A stretch of DNA of 35,390 nucleotides from Fontimonas thermophila (GTDB taxonomy: Bacteria > Pseudomonadota > Gammaproteobacteria > Nevskiales > Nevskiaceae). Positions 5,903 to 13,669 of this stretch are shown here, piece after piece (position 1 is the first letter of the stretch; each line of letters opens with the position of its first letter). The stretch is from positions 1 through 35,390 of the forward strand of contig NZ_FOOC01000017.1 of NCBI RefSeq assembly GCF_900113085.1, given 5' to 3'. A program made the position numbers and the translations under genes. The notes under the pieces are model-generated. The model saw only the letters and a program-made list of their open reading frames with translations. It was not told where the DNA came from and made no database searches.

Positions 5903-8338
5903 TCATGCGGCGGAAGGATCGAGCGCGATGTCCAATGCCTGCTCCACACGCTCGATCCAGACCAGGTGCAGATCCGCGCGCACGTCGTCCGGGATCTCCT
6001 CGAGATCGCGCTGGTTGCGTGCTGGCAGTATCACCGTGCGGATGCCGGCGCGATGCGCGGCGATGACCTTCTCCTTGATCCCGCCGACCGGCAAGACCAG
6101 GCCGCGCAGACTGATTTCGCCAGTCATGGCCACATCGTTTTTGACGGTACGCCCGGACAGCAAGGACGCAAGCGCGGTGTAGATCGCAATGCCCGCGCTG
6201 GGGCCATCCTTGGGCGTTGCGCCCGCCGGCACGTGGATATGGATGTCGGACTTGGACAGGTTGTCGCCTTCGGGCACCCCCAGGGACTGCAGGCGGGATT
6301 TCACCAGCGTCAGCGCGGCCTGTGCGCTTTCCTTCATGACCTCGCCGAGATGCCCGGTCAGGACCAGGTGACCGTTGCCCGGAACGCGGCTGGCCTCGAT
6401 GAACAGGATGTCGCCGCCAACCGGTGTCCATGCAAGGCCGGTGGCCACGCCCGGCACGCTGGTACGCTGCGCGGTTTCGTTTTCGTAACGCGCCGGGCCG
6501 AGAATCGCCGTCAGATCGCCGCTGTCCACGGTGATCTGCTGCGCCGTGCCCTCGGCGATGCGCATCGCTGCGTGGCGGAACACCGCGCCGATCTGCCGTT
6601 CGAGATTGCGCACGCCCGATTCGCGTGTGTAGCTGCGCACGATCGTCACCAGCGCGGGTTCGGTGATCTGGCACTGCGCGGCGCTGAGGCCATTGGCTTC
6701 GAGCTGGCGTTTGATCAGGTAACGCCGCGCGATTTCGAGTTTCTCCGATTCCGTATAGCCGGACAGCTCGATCACTTCCATGCGGTCGAGCAAGGGTCCG
6801 GGAATCGTGTCGAGCTGGTTGGCCGTGGCGATGAACATTACGCGCGACAAGTCGAAGGGCACGGCCAGGTAGTTGTCGCGGAAACTCGCGTTCTGTTCCG
6901 GATCGAGCACTTCGAGCAGCGCCGACGAGGGGTCGCCGTGGAAGCCGCCGGCGCCGAGTTTGTCGATCTCGTCGAGCATCATCACGCAGTCGCGTTCACC
7001 GGCCCTGCGGATCGCCTGGATGATGATGCCGGGCAGGGCGCCGACATAGGTGCGCCGATGCCCGCGGATTTCAGCTTCGTCGTGGGTGCCGCCGAGCGCG
7101 ACACGTGCGAATTTGCGCCCGGTGGCGCGTGCGATGCTCTGGCCGAGCGAGGTCTTGCCGACACCGGGCGGGCCGACCAGGCACAGGATCGGGCTTTTGC
7201 CATCGGGCTTGAGTTTCTGGACAGCGAGAAATTCGAGAATGCGCCGCTTGACCTTGGTCAGACCATAGTGGTCGGCATCGAGCACGGCGCGCGCGTGATG
7301 GAGATCCACCGGCTGCGCCCCGGTTTTCGACCACGGCAGCTCGATCAGCCAGTCGAGATAAGTGCGCACCATCGCGTATTCACTGCCACCGCTGGCCATC
7401 GTGCGCAGACGGTTCAGTTCCTTGCGCGCATGCTTTTCCACCTCTTCCGGCATGCCTGCCGCGGCGATGGCTTTTTCCAGTTCGGCGAGCTCGGCCTCGG
7501 TTTCGTCTTGTTCGCCCAGCTCTTTTTGGATCGCCTTGAGCTGCTCGCGTAGCATGAACTGACGCTGGCGTTGCTCCATCGCCTCACGCGTCTGCTTGCC
7601 GATATCCTGCGATAGGCGCAGCACCTCGACGCGGTGCGCCAGCATCCACTGCAGACGTTGCAGGCGCTTGAGCACGTCGATGGTTTCGAGCACTTCTTGC
7701 TTTTCGGCCGGCTTGATGTCGAGGAAACCGGCGACGAAATCGGCGAGCTGGCTGGGTGATTCCATGGCCTGCACGGTTGCGGCCAGCTCCGCTGGCGCCT
7801 CGGGAATCAGCTGCAGGCCCTCGAGCGCGCGCTGTTTGAGCGCGTGGAACTGTGCTTCCACTTCGGTGCCGGTGGCGGGAGGCTCCTCGATGCGCTCGAT
7901 GCGTGCGAGCGGGAACGGATGGCCTTCGAGCAATTCGAGCACCCGAAAGCGCTGTGTACCCTGCACGACGATATGGTGTGTCCCGTCGCGCGCGGTGATG
8001 TAGCGCAGCAGGTTCGCGATCGTGCCGATCTCGTGTAGATCGGTGATCGTCGGTTCCTCGACCTCCGGATCGCGTTGCATGACGATGCCGACCGGACGCT
8101 GTGTGCGCACCGCTTCCTGTGCACCGGCAATACTGCGTGCGCGGCCGATGGTCAGCGGCGCGACGATGCCGGGGAACAGCACGAAGTTGCGCATCGGCAG
8201 CAGGATGAGCGCATCGTCCGGGACCTTGGTTGTGGTCGCGTCAGCGGCGGCAGCGCCGGCGGATGTCGGGCCGGCGGGTGGTGGCGTGCCGGCGTTTTCG
8301 GCGCTGCGGTGGTTGGGCAGAGGCAGGCGCTCGCTCAT
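5903..8338 (-). CDS. lon: ATP-dependent protease Lon
   Basis: Full-length LonA protease of 811 residues. It has an N-terminal substrate-recognition domain (about 43-235), which starts ALILLPMRNFVLFPG after a 40-residue Ala/Thr-rich tail; a coiled-coil linker (about 235-310); an AAA+ module with Walker A GPPGVGKTS (389-397) and Walker B VMMLDEIDK (452-460); and a C-terminal protease domain with catalytic Ser714 in KDGPSAGIA and Lys757 in GGIKEK. It degrades misfolded and regulatory proteins in the cytoplasm. It lies 13 bases after the hsp20 stop and has its own good ribosome site (AGGAG, 6 bases before the ATG), so it is the second gene of a heat-shock operon. The N-terminal extension is the only unusual part. 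In many gammaproteobacteria lon sits beside clpX; here it does not, so a second lon may exist elsewhere. Confidence 0.98.
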   Translation of the reverse strand: MSERLPLPNHRSAENAGTPPPAGPTSAGAAAADATTTKVPDDALILLPMRNFVLFPGIVAPLTIGRARSIAGAQEAVRTQRPVGIVMQRDPEVEEPTITDLHEIGTIANLLRYITARDGTHHIVVQGTQRFRVLELLEGHPFPLARIERIEEPPATGTEVEAQFHALKQRALEGLQLIPEAPAELAATVQAMESPSQLADFVAGFLDIKPAEKQEVLETIDVLKRLQRLQWMLAHRVEVLRLSQDIGKQTREAMEQRQRQFMLREQLKAIQKELGEQDETEAELAELEKAIAAAGMPEEVEKHARKELNRLRTMASGGSEYAMVRTYLDWLIELPWSKTGAQPVDLHHARAVLDADHYGLTKVKRRILEFLAVQKLKPDGKSPILCLVGPPGVGKTSLGQSIARATGRKFARVALGGTHDEAEIRGHRRTYVGALPGIIIQAIRRAGERDCVMMLDEIDKLGAGGFHGDPSSALLEVLDPEQNASFRDNYLAVPFDLSRVMFIATANQLDTIPGPLLDRMEVIELSGYTESEKLEIARRYLIKRQLEANGLSAAQCQITEPALVTIVRSYTRESGVRNLERQIGAVFRHAAMRIAEGTAQQITVDSGDLTAILGPARYENETAQRTSVPGVATGLAWTPVGGDILFIEASRVPGNGHLVLTGHLGEVMKESAQAALTLVKSRLQSLGVPEGDNLSKSDIHIHVPAGATPKDGPSAGIAIYTALASLLSGRTVKNDVAMTGEISLRGLVLPVGGIKEKVIAAHRAGIRTVILPARNQRDLEEIPDDVRADLHLVWIERVEQALDIALDPSAA

Positions 8339-8351
8339 GATCGACTCCTGC

Positions 8352-8753
8352 TCACAGGCGCCGTAGGATGACGGTCAGGCAGCCATCGGCGAGCCGCTGC
8401 TCGGCGACGTCGAAGCGACCTGGCGGCAGCGGAATGCGGCGCTCGAAACGGCCCGCCGGAATTTCCAGTCGGCGCAGGGCAAGGCCTGCCGATTCTGCGG
8501 GTAGGCGGCGTTCCCCCGCGACGATCAAGTCGGTGCCGTCGAACAGCAACTGGATCTGCGCGGGGTGTACCCCCGGCAGGGCGACCACGATCAGGAATCC
8601 ATCCTGCGCTTCGAACAGATCCATCGGCGGTTCCCAGGCCGGCGACGCTGCGCCGATCGGCTGGAAAAACGCGCGGTGCAGGCGTTCCGCGCGCTCGATG
8701 AGCGCGCAGGCTTCGGCCCACATCGAAAACGGATTTTCACTGCGATGGCTCAT
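8352..8753 (-). CDS. Hsp20/alpha-crystallin small heat-shock protein
   Basis: Small chaperone of 133 residues. A short helical N-terminal arm (about 1-38) precedes an alpha-crystallin domain (about 40-132) with MDLFEAQDGFLIVVALPGV and the family signature near the end, DGCLTVILRR (the G-x-L box). It stops directly after the last strand, so the usual C-terminal IxI tail that drives large oligomers is missing; it may therefore form small assemblies. Such proteins hold unfolding clients in the cytoplasm for refolding or for proteolysis. The ATG at 8753 is preferred: an upstream TTG at 8780 would lie inside the predicted promoter. It is followed after 13 bases by lon and preceded by a sigma-32-type promoter, so holdase and protease are made together on heat stress. 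Confidence 0.9.
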   Translation of the reverse strand: MSHRSENPFSMWAEACALIERAERLHRAFFQPIGAASPAWEPPMDLFEAQDGFLIVVALPGVHPAQIQLLFDGTDLIVAGERRLPAESAGLALRRLEIPAGRFERRIPLPPGRFDVAEQRLADGCLTVILRRL

Positions 8754-8778
8754 GGCAGGATATCTCTTGACGGGTTTC

Positions 8779-8807
8779 AAATGGAGCCGCCGCTGCTGCC
8801 ATTCAAG
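8779..8807 (-). promoter_or_regulatory. Sigma-32 (heat-shock) promoter of hsp20-lon
   Basis: On the minus strand CTTGAAT (-35, 8807-8801; consensus CTTGAAA) is followed after 14 bases by CTCCATTT (-10, 8786-8779; consensus CCCCATNT). Only one position of each box differs, and the spacing is in the RpoH range. The expected transcript start is about 20 bases before the hsp20 ATG. Its place before a small heat-shock protein and lon makes the call convincing. Confidence 0.8.
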
Positions 8808-8819
8808 GCTCGTCCTGGC

Positions 8820-8848
8820 GTGGCAACGGCGATCTACCCGTTTATGAT
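8820..8848 (+). promoter_or_regulatory. Sigma-70-type promoter of the peroxiredoxin gene
   Basis: GTGGCA (8820-8825, 4 of 6) and TATGAT (8843-8848, 5 of 6) are separated by exactly 17 bases. The start of transcription would be about 24 bases before the peroxiredoxin ATG. It is back-to-back with the heat-shock promoter. Confidence 0.55.
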
Positions 8849-8878
8849 GCGCCTACATCTCCGCATAGGAGCAGGACC

Positions 8879-9385
8879 ATGATCAAGGTGGGTGATCGCA
8901 TTCCCGGCGGCAAGCTTTACGAGACCCTGGAGTTCGAATCCAAGACGGGCTGCCCGCTTCCCCCCAAGGAAGTCGATGTGGAAACGGCGACCCGCGGCAA
9001 GCGCATCGTGGTGTTCGCCGTGCCCGGGGCCTATACCCCGACCTGCTCGATGCAGCATCTGCCCGGGTATTTACAGCATTTCGATGCATTCAAGGCGCGT
9101 GGCGTCGATGAAATCTGGTGTGTGGCGACCAACGATGCCTTCGTGATGGCGGCATGGGGACGCGAGCAGGGCGCGCTCGGCAAGCTGCGCATGCTCGCTG
9201 ACGGCAGCGCGATCTGGACCCAGGCGATGGGTTTGGGGCTGGATCTGACCGCGCGCGGGATGGGCGTGCGGTCGCAGCGCTACTCGATGCTGATCGAGGA
9301 CGGCGTGGTCAAGCGGCTCAACGTCGAGGCGCCCGGCAAATTCGAGGTCTCCAACGCCGAGACGCTCCTCGCCCAACTGGGCTGA
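8879..9385 (+). CDS. Peroxiredoxin, Prx5 type
   Basis: Thiol peroxidase of 168 residues that reduces hydrogen and organic peroxides in the cytoplasm. The Prx5-family active site is VPGAYTPTCS with peroxidatic Cys56 and the conserved Thr and Pro; a conserved Arg lies in RSQRYSML. Other family marks are the N-terminal KVGDRIP and LPGYLQHFDAF. Cys81 and Cys25 are the only other cysteines; neither clearly matches a resolving cysteine, so a glutaredoxin- or glutathione-dependent cycle is likely. It has a good ribosome site (AGGAG, about 6-7 bases before the ATG) and its own promoter, divergent from hsp20-lon. The oxidative-stress function fits the heat-stress genes next door, but nothing shows shared control. 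Confidence 0.93.
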   Translation: MIKVGDRIPGGKLYETLEFESKTGCPLPPKEVDVETATRGKRIVVFAVPGAYTPTCSMQHLPGYLQHFDAFKARGVDEIWCVATNDAFVMAAWGREQGALGKLRMLADGSAIWTQAMGLGLDLTARGMGVRSQRYSMLIEDGVVKRLNVEAPGKFEVSNAETLLAQLG

Positions 9386-9424
9386 TCGCACGCTCGAAAG
9401 CGCGTACGAAAAGAGGCGAGCGCT

Positions 9425-9859
9425 TTATTGTCGTGTGCGCTGCAGTTCGAGCGCCGTGATCTGATCGAGGATCGCGCCGAGCTGCGCGCCAAAGGCCGAT
9501 AGACGGTATTCCACGCGCGGCGGAATTTCCGCATAGCTCGTGCGTTCGAGAATCCCGTAGCGGGTCAGTTTCTTCAAGCGTTCGTTGAGCACCTTGGCGC
9601 TGATCCCCGGGATGGCTTGTTCCAGCGCGCCGGGGCGTAAGACCCCGGCGCGTACCTGCGCAAGTACGGCGAGCGACCACTTGCAGCCGATGATGTCCTC
9701 GACAATGCGATGGACGCTCGGCGTGGCGGCGGCGCGATGGATTCTGCGCGTTTTCAACGATGCAGACCGTTTGGTGTCCGAGGCACCGGAAAGTGCCTGC
9801 TGTGCGCGGGCGTTGCGCGCCGCTATCGTGGTACGGGTTTTTTCGCCGGAGTCTGCCAT
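9425..9859 (-). CDS. HxlR-family transcriptional regulator
   Basis: Winged-helix regulator of the HxlR/MarR-like family, 144 residues with the ATG at 9859. The HxlR domain spans about residues 50-138, with DIIGCKWSLAVLAQV (family usually GGKW), GISAKVLNERLKKLTRYGILER as the DNA-recognition region and VEYRLSAFG as the wing. The first 45 residues are basic, Ala/Ser/Thr-rich and probably disordered, which is unusual for the family. No ribosome site precedes this ATG, so the true start may be elsewhere: a TTG further in, or an earlier in-frame ATG at 9979. The ATG overlaps the start codon of the divergent cytochrome P460 gene (both use bases of CATG at 9857-9860), so control of that gene is a natural guess. 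It is convergent with the peroxiredoxin gene. Confidence 0.82.
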   Translation of the reverse strand: MADSGEKTRTTIAARNARAQQALSGASDTKRSASLKTRRIHRAAATPSVHRIVEDIIGCKWSLAVLAQVRAGVLRPGALEQAIPGISAKVLNERLKKLTRYGILERTSYAEIPPRVEYRLSAFGAQLGAILDQITALELQRTRQ

Positions 9860-10337
9860 GAAGCGCCGTTTGACCCTCTCAGCTGCTGTGCTCGGTGTCA
9901 CGACTGCCTTTGCCGGAGCGGACCAGGTGCCGTATCCGCAAGGATACCGGAACTGGGTGCATGTCAAGAGCATGGTCATTCAGGAGGGGCATCCACTGTT
10001 TGCCTCTTTCGGAGGGATCCATCACATCTACGGTAACGCCAAAGCCATCGCCGGTTACGAAGCCGGTCGTTTCGAGGACGGGGCGGTGATCGTCTTCGAT
10101 CTGCTGGAAGCGCAGGCGGATGGACATGCGCTCGTCGAAGGGCCACGCAAGGTGCTGGGTGTGATGCACAAGGACGCGCGCAGATATGCCGCAACCGGAG
10201 GCTGGGGATTCGAGGGATTCGCTGGCGGTGATCCCAAGCAGCGCGTGGTCGGGGAGAATGCCAAGACCGCGTGCTTCGACTGTCACGCCAGCCAGGCAGG
10301 GCACGATTACGTCTTCAGCCGCAAGCGCGATCGATAG
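9858..10337 (+). CDS. Cytochrome P460-family c-type haem protein
   Basis: Exported haem protein of 159 residues. A Sec signal peptide (cleavage near residue 20, FAG-AD) leads to a single P460 domain with the family phrases NWVHVKSMV, FGGIHHIYGN, GAVIVFDLLEA, EGPRKVLGVM and TGGWGFEGF. Near the end lies a c-type haem site C-F-D-C-H (139-143). Cytochromes P460 oxidise hydroxylamine or nitric oxide in the periplasm and carry a Lys-haem cross-link; relatives (cytochrome c'-beta) only bind NO. Which type this is cannot be decided, though several Lys residues lie in the right area. The start is well supported: GGAG at 9848-9851, 6 bases before the ATG. No ammonia-oxidation genes are near, so NO or hydroxylamine detoxification is the likeliest role. 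Confidence 0.9.
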   Translation: MKRRLTLSAAVLGVTTAFAGADQVPYPQGYRNWVHVKSMVIQEGHPLFASFGGIHHIYGNAKAIAGYEAGRFEDGAVIVFDLLEAQADGHALVEGPRKVLGVMHKDARRYAATGGWGFEGFAGGDPKQRVVGENAKTACFDCHASQAGHDYVFSRKRDR

Positions 10338-10395
10338 CGCGCGGGCGCGGCGGGCGCATGCGACAATGCGCCAGGTTCTCATCCCGCGCCTTCTC

Positions 10396-11376
10396 ATGCC
10401 CAGCGTCCGCGCCAACGGTCTTCAGATCGAGTACGAGAGCTTTGGAGAGGCCACCCATCCCGCGATCCTGCTGATCATGGGACTCGGCGGCCAGCTGGTG
10501 ATGTGGCCGGATGGATTCTGCGCGGGCCTGGCGCGCGCCGGCTATCGCGTGATCCGTTTCGACAACCGTGATGTCGGCTTGTCGACGAAACTCGATCATC
10601 TGGGCAAGCCGGCGCTGCTGCGTGCAAGTCTGGCCTATACCCTGGGGCTGCCGGTCCGCGCGCCGTATACGCTCGACGACATGGCGCTCGACACCCTGGG
10701 TCTGATGGATGCGTTGTCGATCGAATCTGCGCATGTCGTCGGAATTTCGATGGGAGGCATGATCGCGCAGCTGCTCGCCGGACGGCATCTGGCACGTGTC
10801 CGCAGCCTGACTTCGATCATGTCGAGCAGTGGCAATCCGCGCTTGCCGGGGCCGACGCTGCCGGTGCGCCTGCACATGATCCGACGGCCTGCGCGGCGCG
10901 ACCGTGAGGGACTGATCGCGCACGGTATCCGTACGTGGCGGCTGATTGGCAGCCCTGGCTATCCGGATACGGAGGCCGAGCTGCGTGAGAAGGTTGCCCG
11001 CCAGATCGATCGCAACGTCCATCCCGCCGGCTTCGTGCGGCAGATGACGGCCATCATGGCATCGAAAAGCCGTGTGCCGCTGCTGCGGTGTATCCAGGTC
11101 CCGACGCTGATCATCCACGGCAAGCAGGATCCGCTGGTTCCGGTGGCAGCGGCCCATGATCTTGTGCGCCATCTGCCGCAGGCACGGCTCGAGATCATCG
11201 ACGGCATGGGGCACGACCTGCCGCGCGCACTGCTGCCGCGCATCGAGGCGCTGATTCTGGAGCACGTCGGAGAGGCGGAGCGCATCGCCGGTGAGCGCGG
11301 TCTGGCACGCGAGCGCCGCGGCAGGTGCGCGGGTACGCCATCGACGGTTGTGGCCGCGCAAGAGACGCGGGTCTGA
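10396..11376 (+). CDS. Alpha/beta-fold hydrolase
   Basis: Cytoplasmic alpha/beta hydrolase of 326 residues. The start (ATG at 10396, MPSVRANGLQIEYESFG) matches where the family begins; an ATG 30 bases upstream is possible. It has the oxyanion-hole region LIMGLGGQ (26-33), the FDNRDVG turn, the nucleophile elbow GISMGG with Ser118, Asp245 in HGKQDPLVP and His273 in MGHDLP, a full Ser-Asp-His triad. A lid domain lies between about 145 and 230. The close family is a broad group of esterases/lipases and polyketide-type hydrolases, so the substrate cannot be named. The C-terminal tail (after about 300) is Arg/Gly-rich and low in conservation. It ends 10 bases before the convergent DUF4404 gene; a CTGAGC/GCTCAG stem-loop (11373-11390) covers both stop codons. 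Confidence 0.88.
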   Translation: MPSVRANGLQIEYESFGEATHPAILLIMGLGGQLVMWPDGFCAGLARAGYRVIRFDNRDVGLSTKLDHLGKPALLRASLAYTLGLPVRAPYTLDDMALDTLGLMDALSIESAHVVGISMGGMIAQLLAGRHLARVRSLTSIMSSSGNPRLPGPTLPVRLHMIRRPARRDREGLIAHGIRTWRLIGSPGYPDTEAELREKVARQIDRNVHPAGFVRQMTAIMASKSRVPLLRCIQVPTLIIHGKQDPLVPVAAAHDLVRHLPQARLEIIDGMGHDLPRALLPRIEALILEHVGEAERIAGERGLARERRGRCAGTPSTVVAAQETRV

Positions 11377-11386
11377 GCGATGATGC

Positions 11387-11650
11387 TCAGATGCCCATCG
11401 AGCTGAGCGTATGGACGATGCGCTGCAGCAACAGGGCTGCGCGTGGATGTTCGACCTCGAATTCGGCGATGGCCTCGTCGATGCCACCGACGAGTGATTC
11501 GCGTGATTCGGCTGCGGAGGGGACGTCGAGTCGAGTCTCGATGCGCCGGATCAGCGCAAGCAGGCGCTGACGTGCTTCGGCGTCCGTCGGCAGCCCTTCG
11601 AGTTCCTGACGCAGCTCGGTCAGATCCTGATGCAAGCGTTGCCGATCCAT
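11387..11650 (-). CDS. DUF4404-family small helical protein
   Basis: Protein of 87 residues (ATG at 11650) with no signal peptide or membrane segment. It matches the short DUF4404 type: MDRQRLHQDLTELRQELE, a predicted coiled coil over residues 3-20, then LLALIRRIETRL, and a final amphipathic helix HPRAALLLQRIVHTLSSMGI-like segment with the closing L-x-x-M-G-I typical of the family. No function is known for it. It is convergent with the alpha/beta hydrolase gene and separated by 180 bases from the dienelactone hydrolase gene, so it is probably transcribed alone. Nothing in the context assigns a role. Confidence 0.75.
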   Translation of the reverse strand: MDRQRLHQDLTELRQELEGLPTDAEARQRLLALIRRIETRLDVPSAAESRESLVGGIDEAIAEFEVEHPRAALLLQRIVHTLSSMGI

Positions 11651-11830
11651 ACCGCTCTCCGGTGCCCGCGACGGCTCCATTCTTGGCGACCGCACGGGTG
11701 CTGTCCATCCGGCGCGACCTCCCCGCGATACGCTGTGCACGGAGCGATTTCATATCCGATCACGGGTGGGCGTGAAACGGCCGCACGCCGTGCGCGGACC
11801 TTGCTCTCGTAAGCAGCCGACCGGTGCGTG

Positions 11831-12637
11831 TCAATGCGCTGCCTGGGCAAAGGCCTCGGCGAGGAAATCCCGCATCATGGCAAACGCGCGGCGCGCGATC
11901 TTGGCGTCATACATGGCCTGACCCGGCCGGTTCGCCTCGGGGTCCGTGAACGAGTGCACTGCGCCACCGAAGCGCACCAGCTGCCAGTCGGCAGCGGATG
12001 CGCGCATCTCCGCAGTGAAAGCCTCGACTTGCTCGGCGGGCACGTAGGGATCGGCATCGCCGTGCAGGGCCAGGATGCGCGTGCGGATCGGCGCGGCCGG
12101 CATCTCACCGGGCAGCGACAGATTGCCGTGGAATGAAACGACGGCGGCCAAGGCCTCGCCGGTGCGTGCCAGCTCGAGCACGGTGGCGCCGCCAAAGCAG
12201 AAGCCGATCGCCGCGACTTTCGTCGGATCGACCGGCAGCTTCGCCGTGTGTGCCTGCGCCAGTGCCGCGGCCTTGGCGGCGACGATGCGTTTACGCAACA
12301 GCGGGCGGTCGGCATAGAGCGCGCGCACGGCCTTGCTGGCTGCCTCGGCATCCGCCGGCTGCGCATCTTTCCCAAACATGTCGGCAACGAACACGACGTA
12401 ATCGCGGCCGGCGATGTCCGCCGCCTGCCGGCGGTTCGCCGCGGTCGTGCCGAGCCAGTTGGGAACGAGCACCACCAGTGGACGGGCAGCGTCGATACGC
12501 TCGTCGTAATAGAAGTAGCCGCGGTGGATCTGGCCGTCGATGACGTAGTCGGCGATTTTTTCGGCAGCAAGACCGGGGGCGGCCAATGCCGGTGCTGCGG
12601 CCATGACGCCGATGCGCAGACTGCGGACGATCGACAT
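11831..12637 (-). CDS. Dienelactone hydrolase family protein, probably exported
   Basis: Protein of 268 residues with an N-terminal signal-like segment (SIVRSLRIGVMAAAPALAAPGLAAE, read as two parts: basic SIVRSLR, then an Ala-rich hydrophobic run, cleavage around residue 25). The rest is a dienelactone-hydrolase-like alpha/beta fold with the Cys nucleophile (Cys147 in GFCFGG), Asp196 in HGDADPYVP and His228 in GGAVHSF, a full Cys-Asp-His triad. Classic DLHs open dienelactones in chloroaromatic breakdown, but most genomic relatives have unknown ester or lactone substrates. The ATG at 12637 has GGAG 8 bases upstream; a start 39 bases earlier would give a non-signal leader. It follows the thioesterase gene on the same strand after 45 bases, so the two may share a transcript. 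Confidence 0.88.
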   Translation of the reverse strand: MSIVRSLRIGVMAAAPALAAPGLAAEKIADYVIDGQIHRGYFYYDERIDAARPLVVLVPNWLGTTAANRRQAADIAGRDYVVFVADMFGKDAQPADAEAASKAVRALYADRPLLRKRIVAAKAAALAQAHTAKLPVDPTKVAAIGFCFGGATVLELARTGEALAAVVSFHGNLSLPGEMPAAPIRTRILALHGDADPYVPAEQVEAFTAEMRASAADWQLVRFGGAVHSFTDPEANRPGQAMYDAKIARRAFAMMRDFLAEAFAQAAH

Positions 12638-12666
12638 CTGTATGCTCCGTGCAGGAAAAAGCGGTG

Positions 12667-12694
12667 AGTCAACCAAAATCAGTCAACCAAAAAC
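12667..12694. repeat. Tandem 14-bp duplication at the end of the thioesterase gene
   Basis: AGTCAACCAAAATC (12667-12680) is followed directly by AGTCAACCAAAAAC (12681-12694); 13 of 14 positions agree. The duplication covers the last codons and the stop codon of the thioesterase gene on the minus strand, so a second copy of the gene end follows its stop. It looks like a small slippage event. Confidence 0.8.
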
Positions 12695-13474
12695 GGCGAC
12701 GGACTGCCGGCTGAGCGCACAGAGTACCCCATCAGGGTTCCAGAGCAGCGCGCTCTGCGCAAGATAGCCGTCGCCGCCGGCGGTGACCTCGGTGTCCATG
12801 CGCCAGAAGGCCTCGTGCGGGAAGCCGAAACGATGATCGACGAATTCCAGCATCCAGGTCAGCGAACTGGCCATCGCCGGCTGCGTGAGCATCGACAACC
12901 CCGGGCTCGGCACGGTGTCGGCCAAGGCGATTGCGTGGGTTTCGTCGAGTACTTGTGCCTCGCGATGACGGACGTGGATACGCGTGGTGTTCGCAGTCGC
13001 GCCGCTGAACGGCGGGCGTCCGCCGGTCCAGCGCATCACGAAGTGCTGCGTGAACGGCGGTGCGGTGCCGGCGCCGTAGGGCAGCTCTGTCTTCTCATCG
13101 GCGCGTTCGCCGCGATCCGGCTGTGCTGGCGTCAGTCGCAGTGCCGATGCGCGGCCTTGGCCAAAGATCGCGAGCACGCTGCACAGAGTCTGGCCGCGTT
13201 CGACGATGCGGGCCTGGGCGTGGATCGCGGATTGGCCGGTGCGCAGCACGTGACCTTCGATCCGCACTGGTCCGGGAGGCACCGGCGCGATGAACGTGGT
13301 CTGGACGACGCGTAGCGGCCATTGCTGCGGTATGCACTGACGCAGCGCACGCACCGCGAGCGCCGCTTGCAGGCCCCCGAAGAGCGTCCGCCCTTGCAGC
13401 CAGTCCTCACCGATCAGAGCCTGCCAGCCGCCATCTGCCGCGCGCAGGGTGGCAAGGGCTTCACTGAATAGCAT
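12683..13474 (-). CDS. Acyl-CoA thioesterase, TesB-like double hot-dog family
   Basis: Protein of 263 residues with two hot-dog folds in tandem, as in TesB and the 4HBT_3 thioesterases. The N-terminal hot dog has GRTLFGGLQAALAVRAL, corresponding to the helix of the fold, then VVQTTFIAPVPPGPV. The C-terminal hot dog contains ALADTVPSPGLSM, SLTWMLEFVDHRF, and ends in the strand typical of TesB-like proteins. Such enzymes cleave acyl-CoA to fatty acid and CoA in the cytoplasm. The ATG at 13474 has GGAG 6 bases before it. It is upstream of the dienelactone hydrolase gene on the same strand, and a 195-base intergenic region separates it from the divergent TonB-dependent receptor. The acyl-chain preference cannot be deduced. 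Confidence 0.85.
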   Translation of the reverse strand: MLFSEALATLRAADGGWQALIGEDWLQGRTLFGGLQAALAVRALRQCIPQQWPLRVVQTTFIAPVPPGPVRIEGHVLRTGQSAIHAQARIVERGQTLCSVLAIFGQGRASALRLTPAQPDRGERADEKTELPYGAGTAPPFTQHFVMRWTGGRPPFSGATANTTRIHVRHREAQVLDETHAIALADTVPSPGLSMLTQPAMASSLTWMLEFVDHRFGFPHEAFWRMDTEVTAGGDGYLAQSALLWNPDGVLCALSRQSVAVFG

Positions 13475-13669
13475 CCGATTCTCCGGAAAAAGCGGCACGC
13501 GAACATGTGCCGGGCTGCGCATCATAGGAGGTTTCTGGTTTCCGACTCTCCAGGTATTGGGTGAAAACCCCGTGACAGGTCAGAAAAGATTGATATAGGG
13601 TAAGTGGATTCTTACGCGGCAAGTCGGTGACGGCGGCCGTGATCGATGGCAACGAAAGAGGGTTGGGGA

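Noticed and set aside
5633-7552. A 639-residue open frame on the plus strand, opposite lon
   Set aside because: It is antisense to the intact Lon coding region; high GC makes long shadow frames. Composition (Arg/His/Gly-rich) fits no protein family.
8778-8780. TTG start that would lengthen Hsp20 by nine residues
   Set aside because: It falls inside the predicted -10 element of the sigma-32 promoter, and the ATG at 8753 suits the family.
9391-9422. CGCTCG/CGAGCG stem after the peroxiredoxin gene as a terminator
   Set aside because: Only 6 bp with a 20-base loop and a weak T-stretch that is part of the HxlR stop region; too weak to call.
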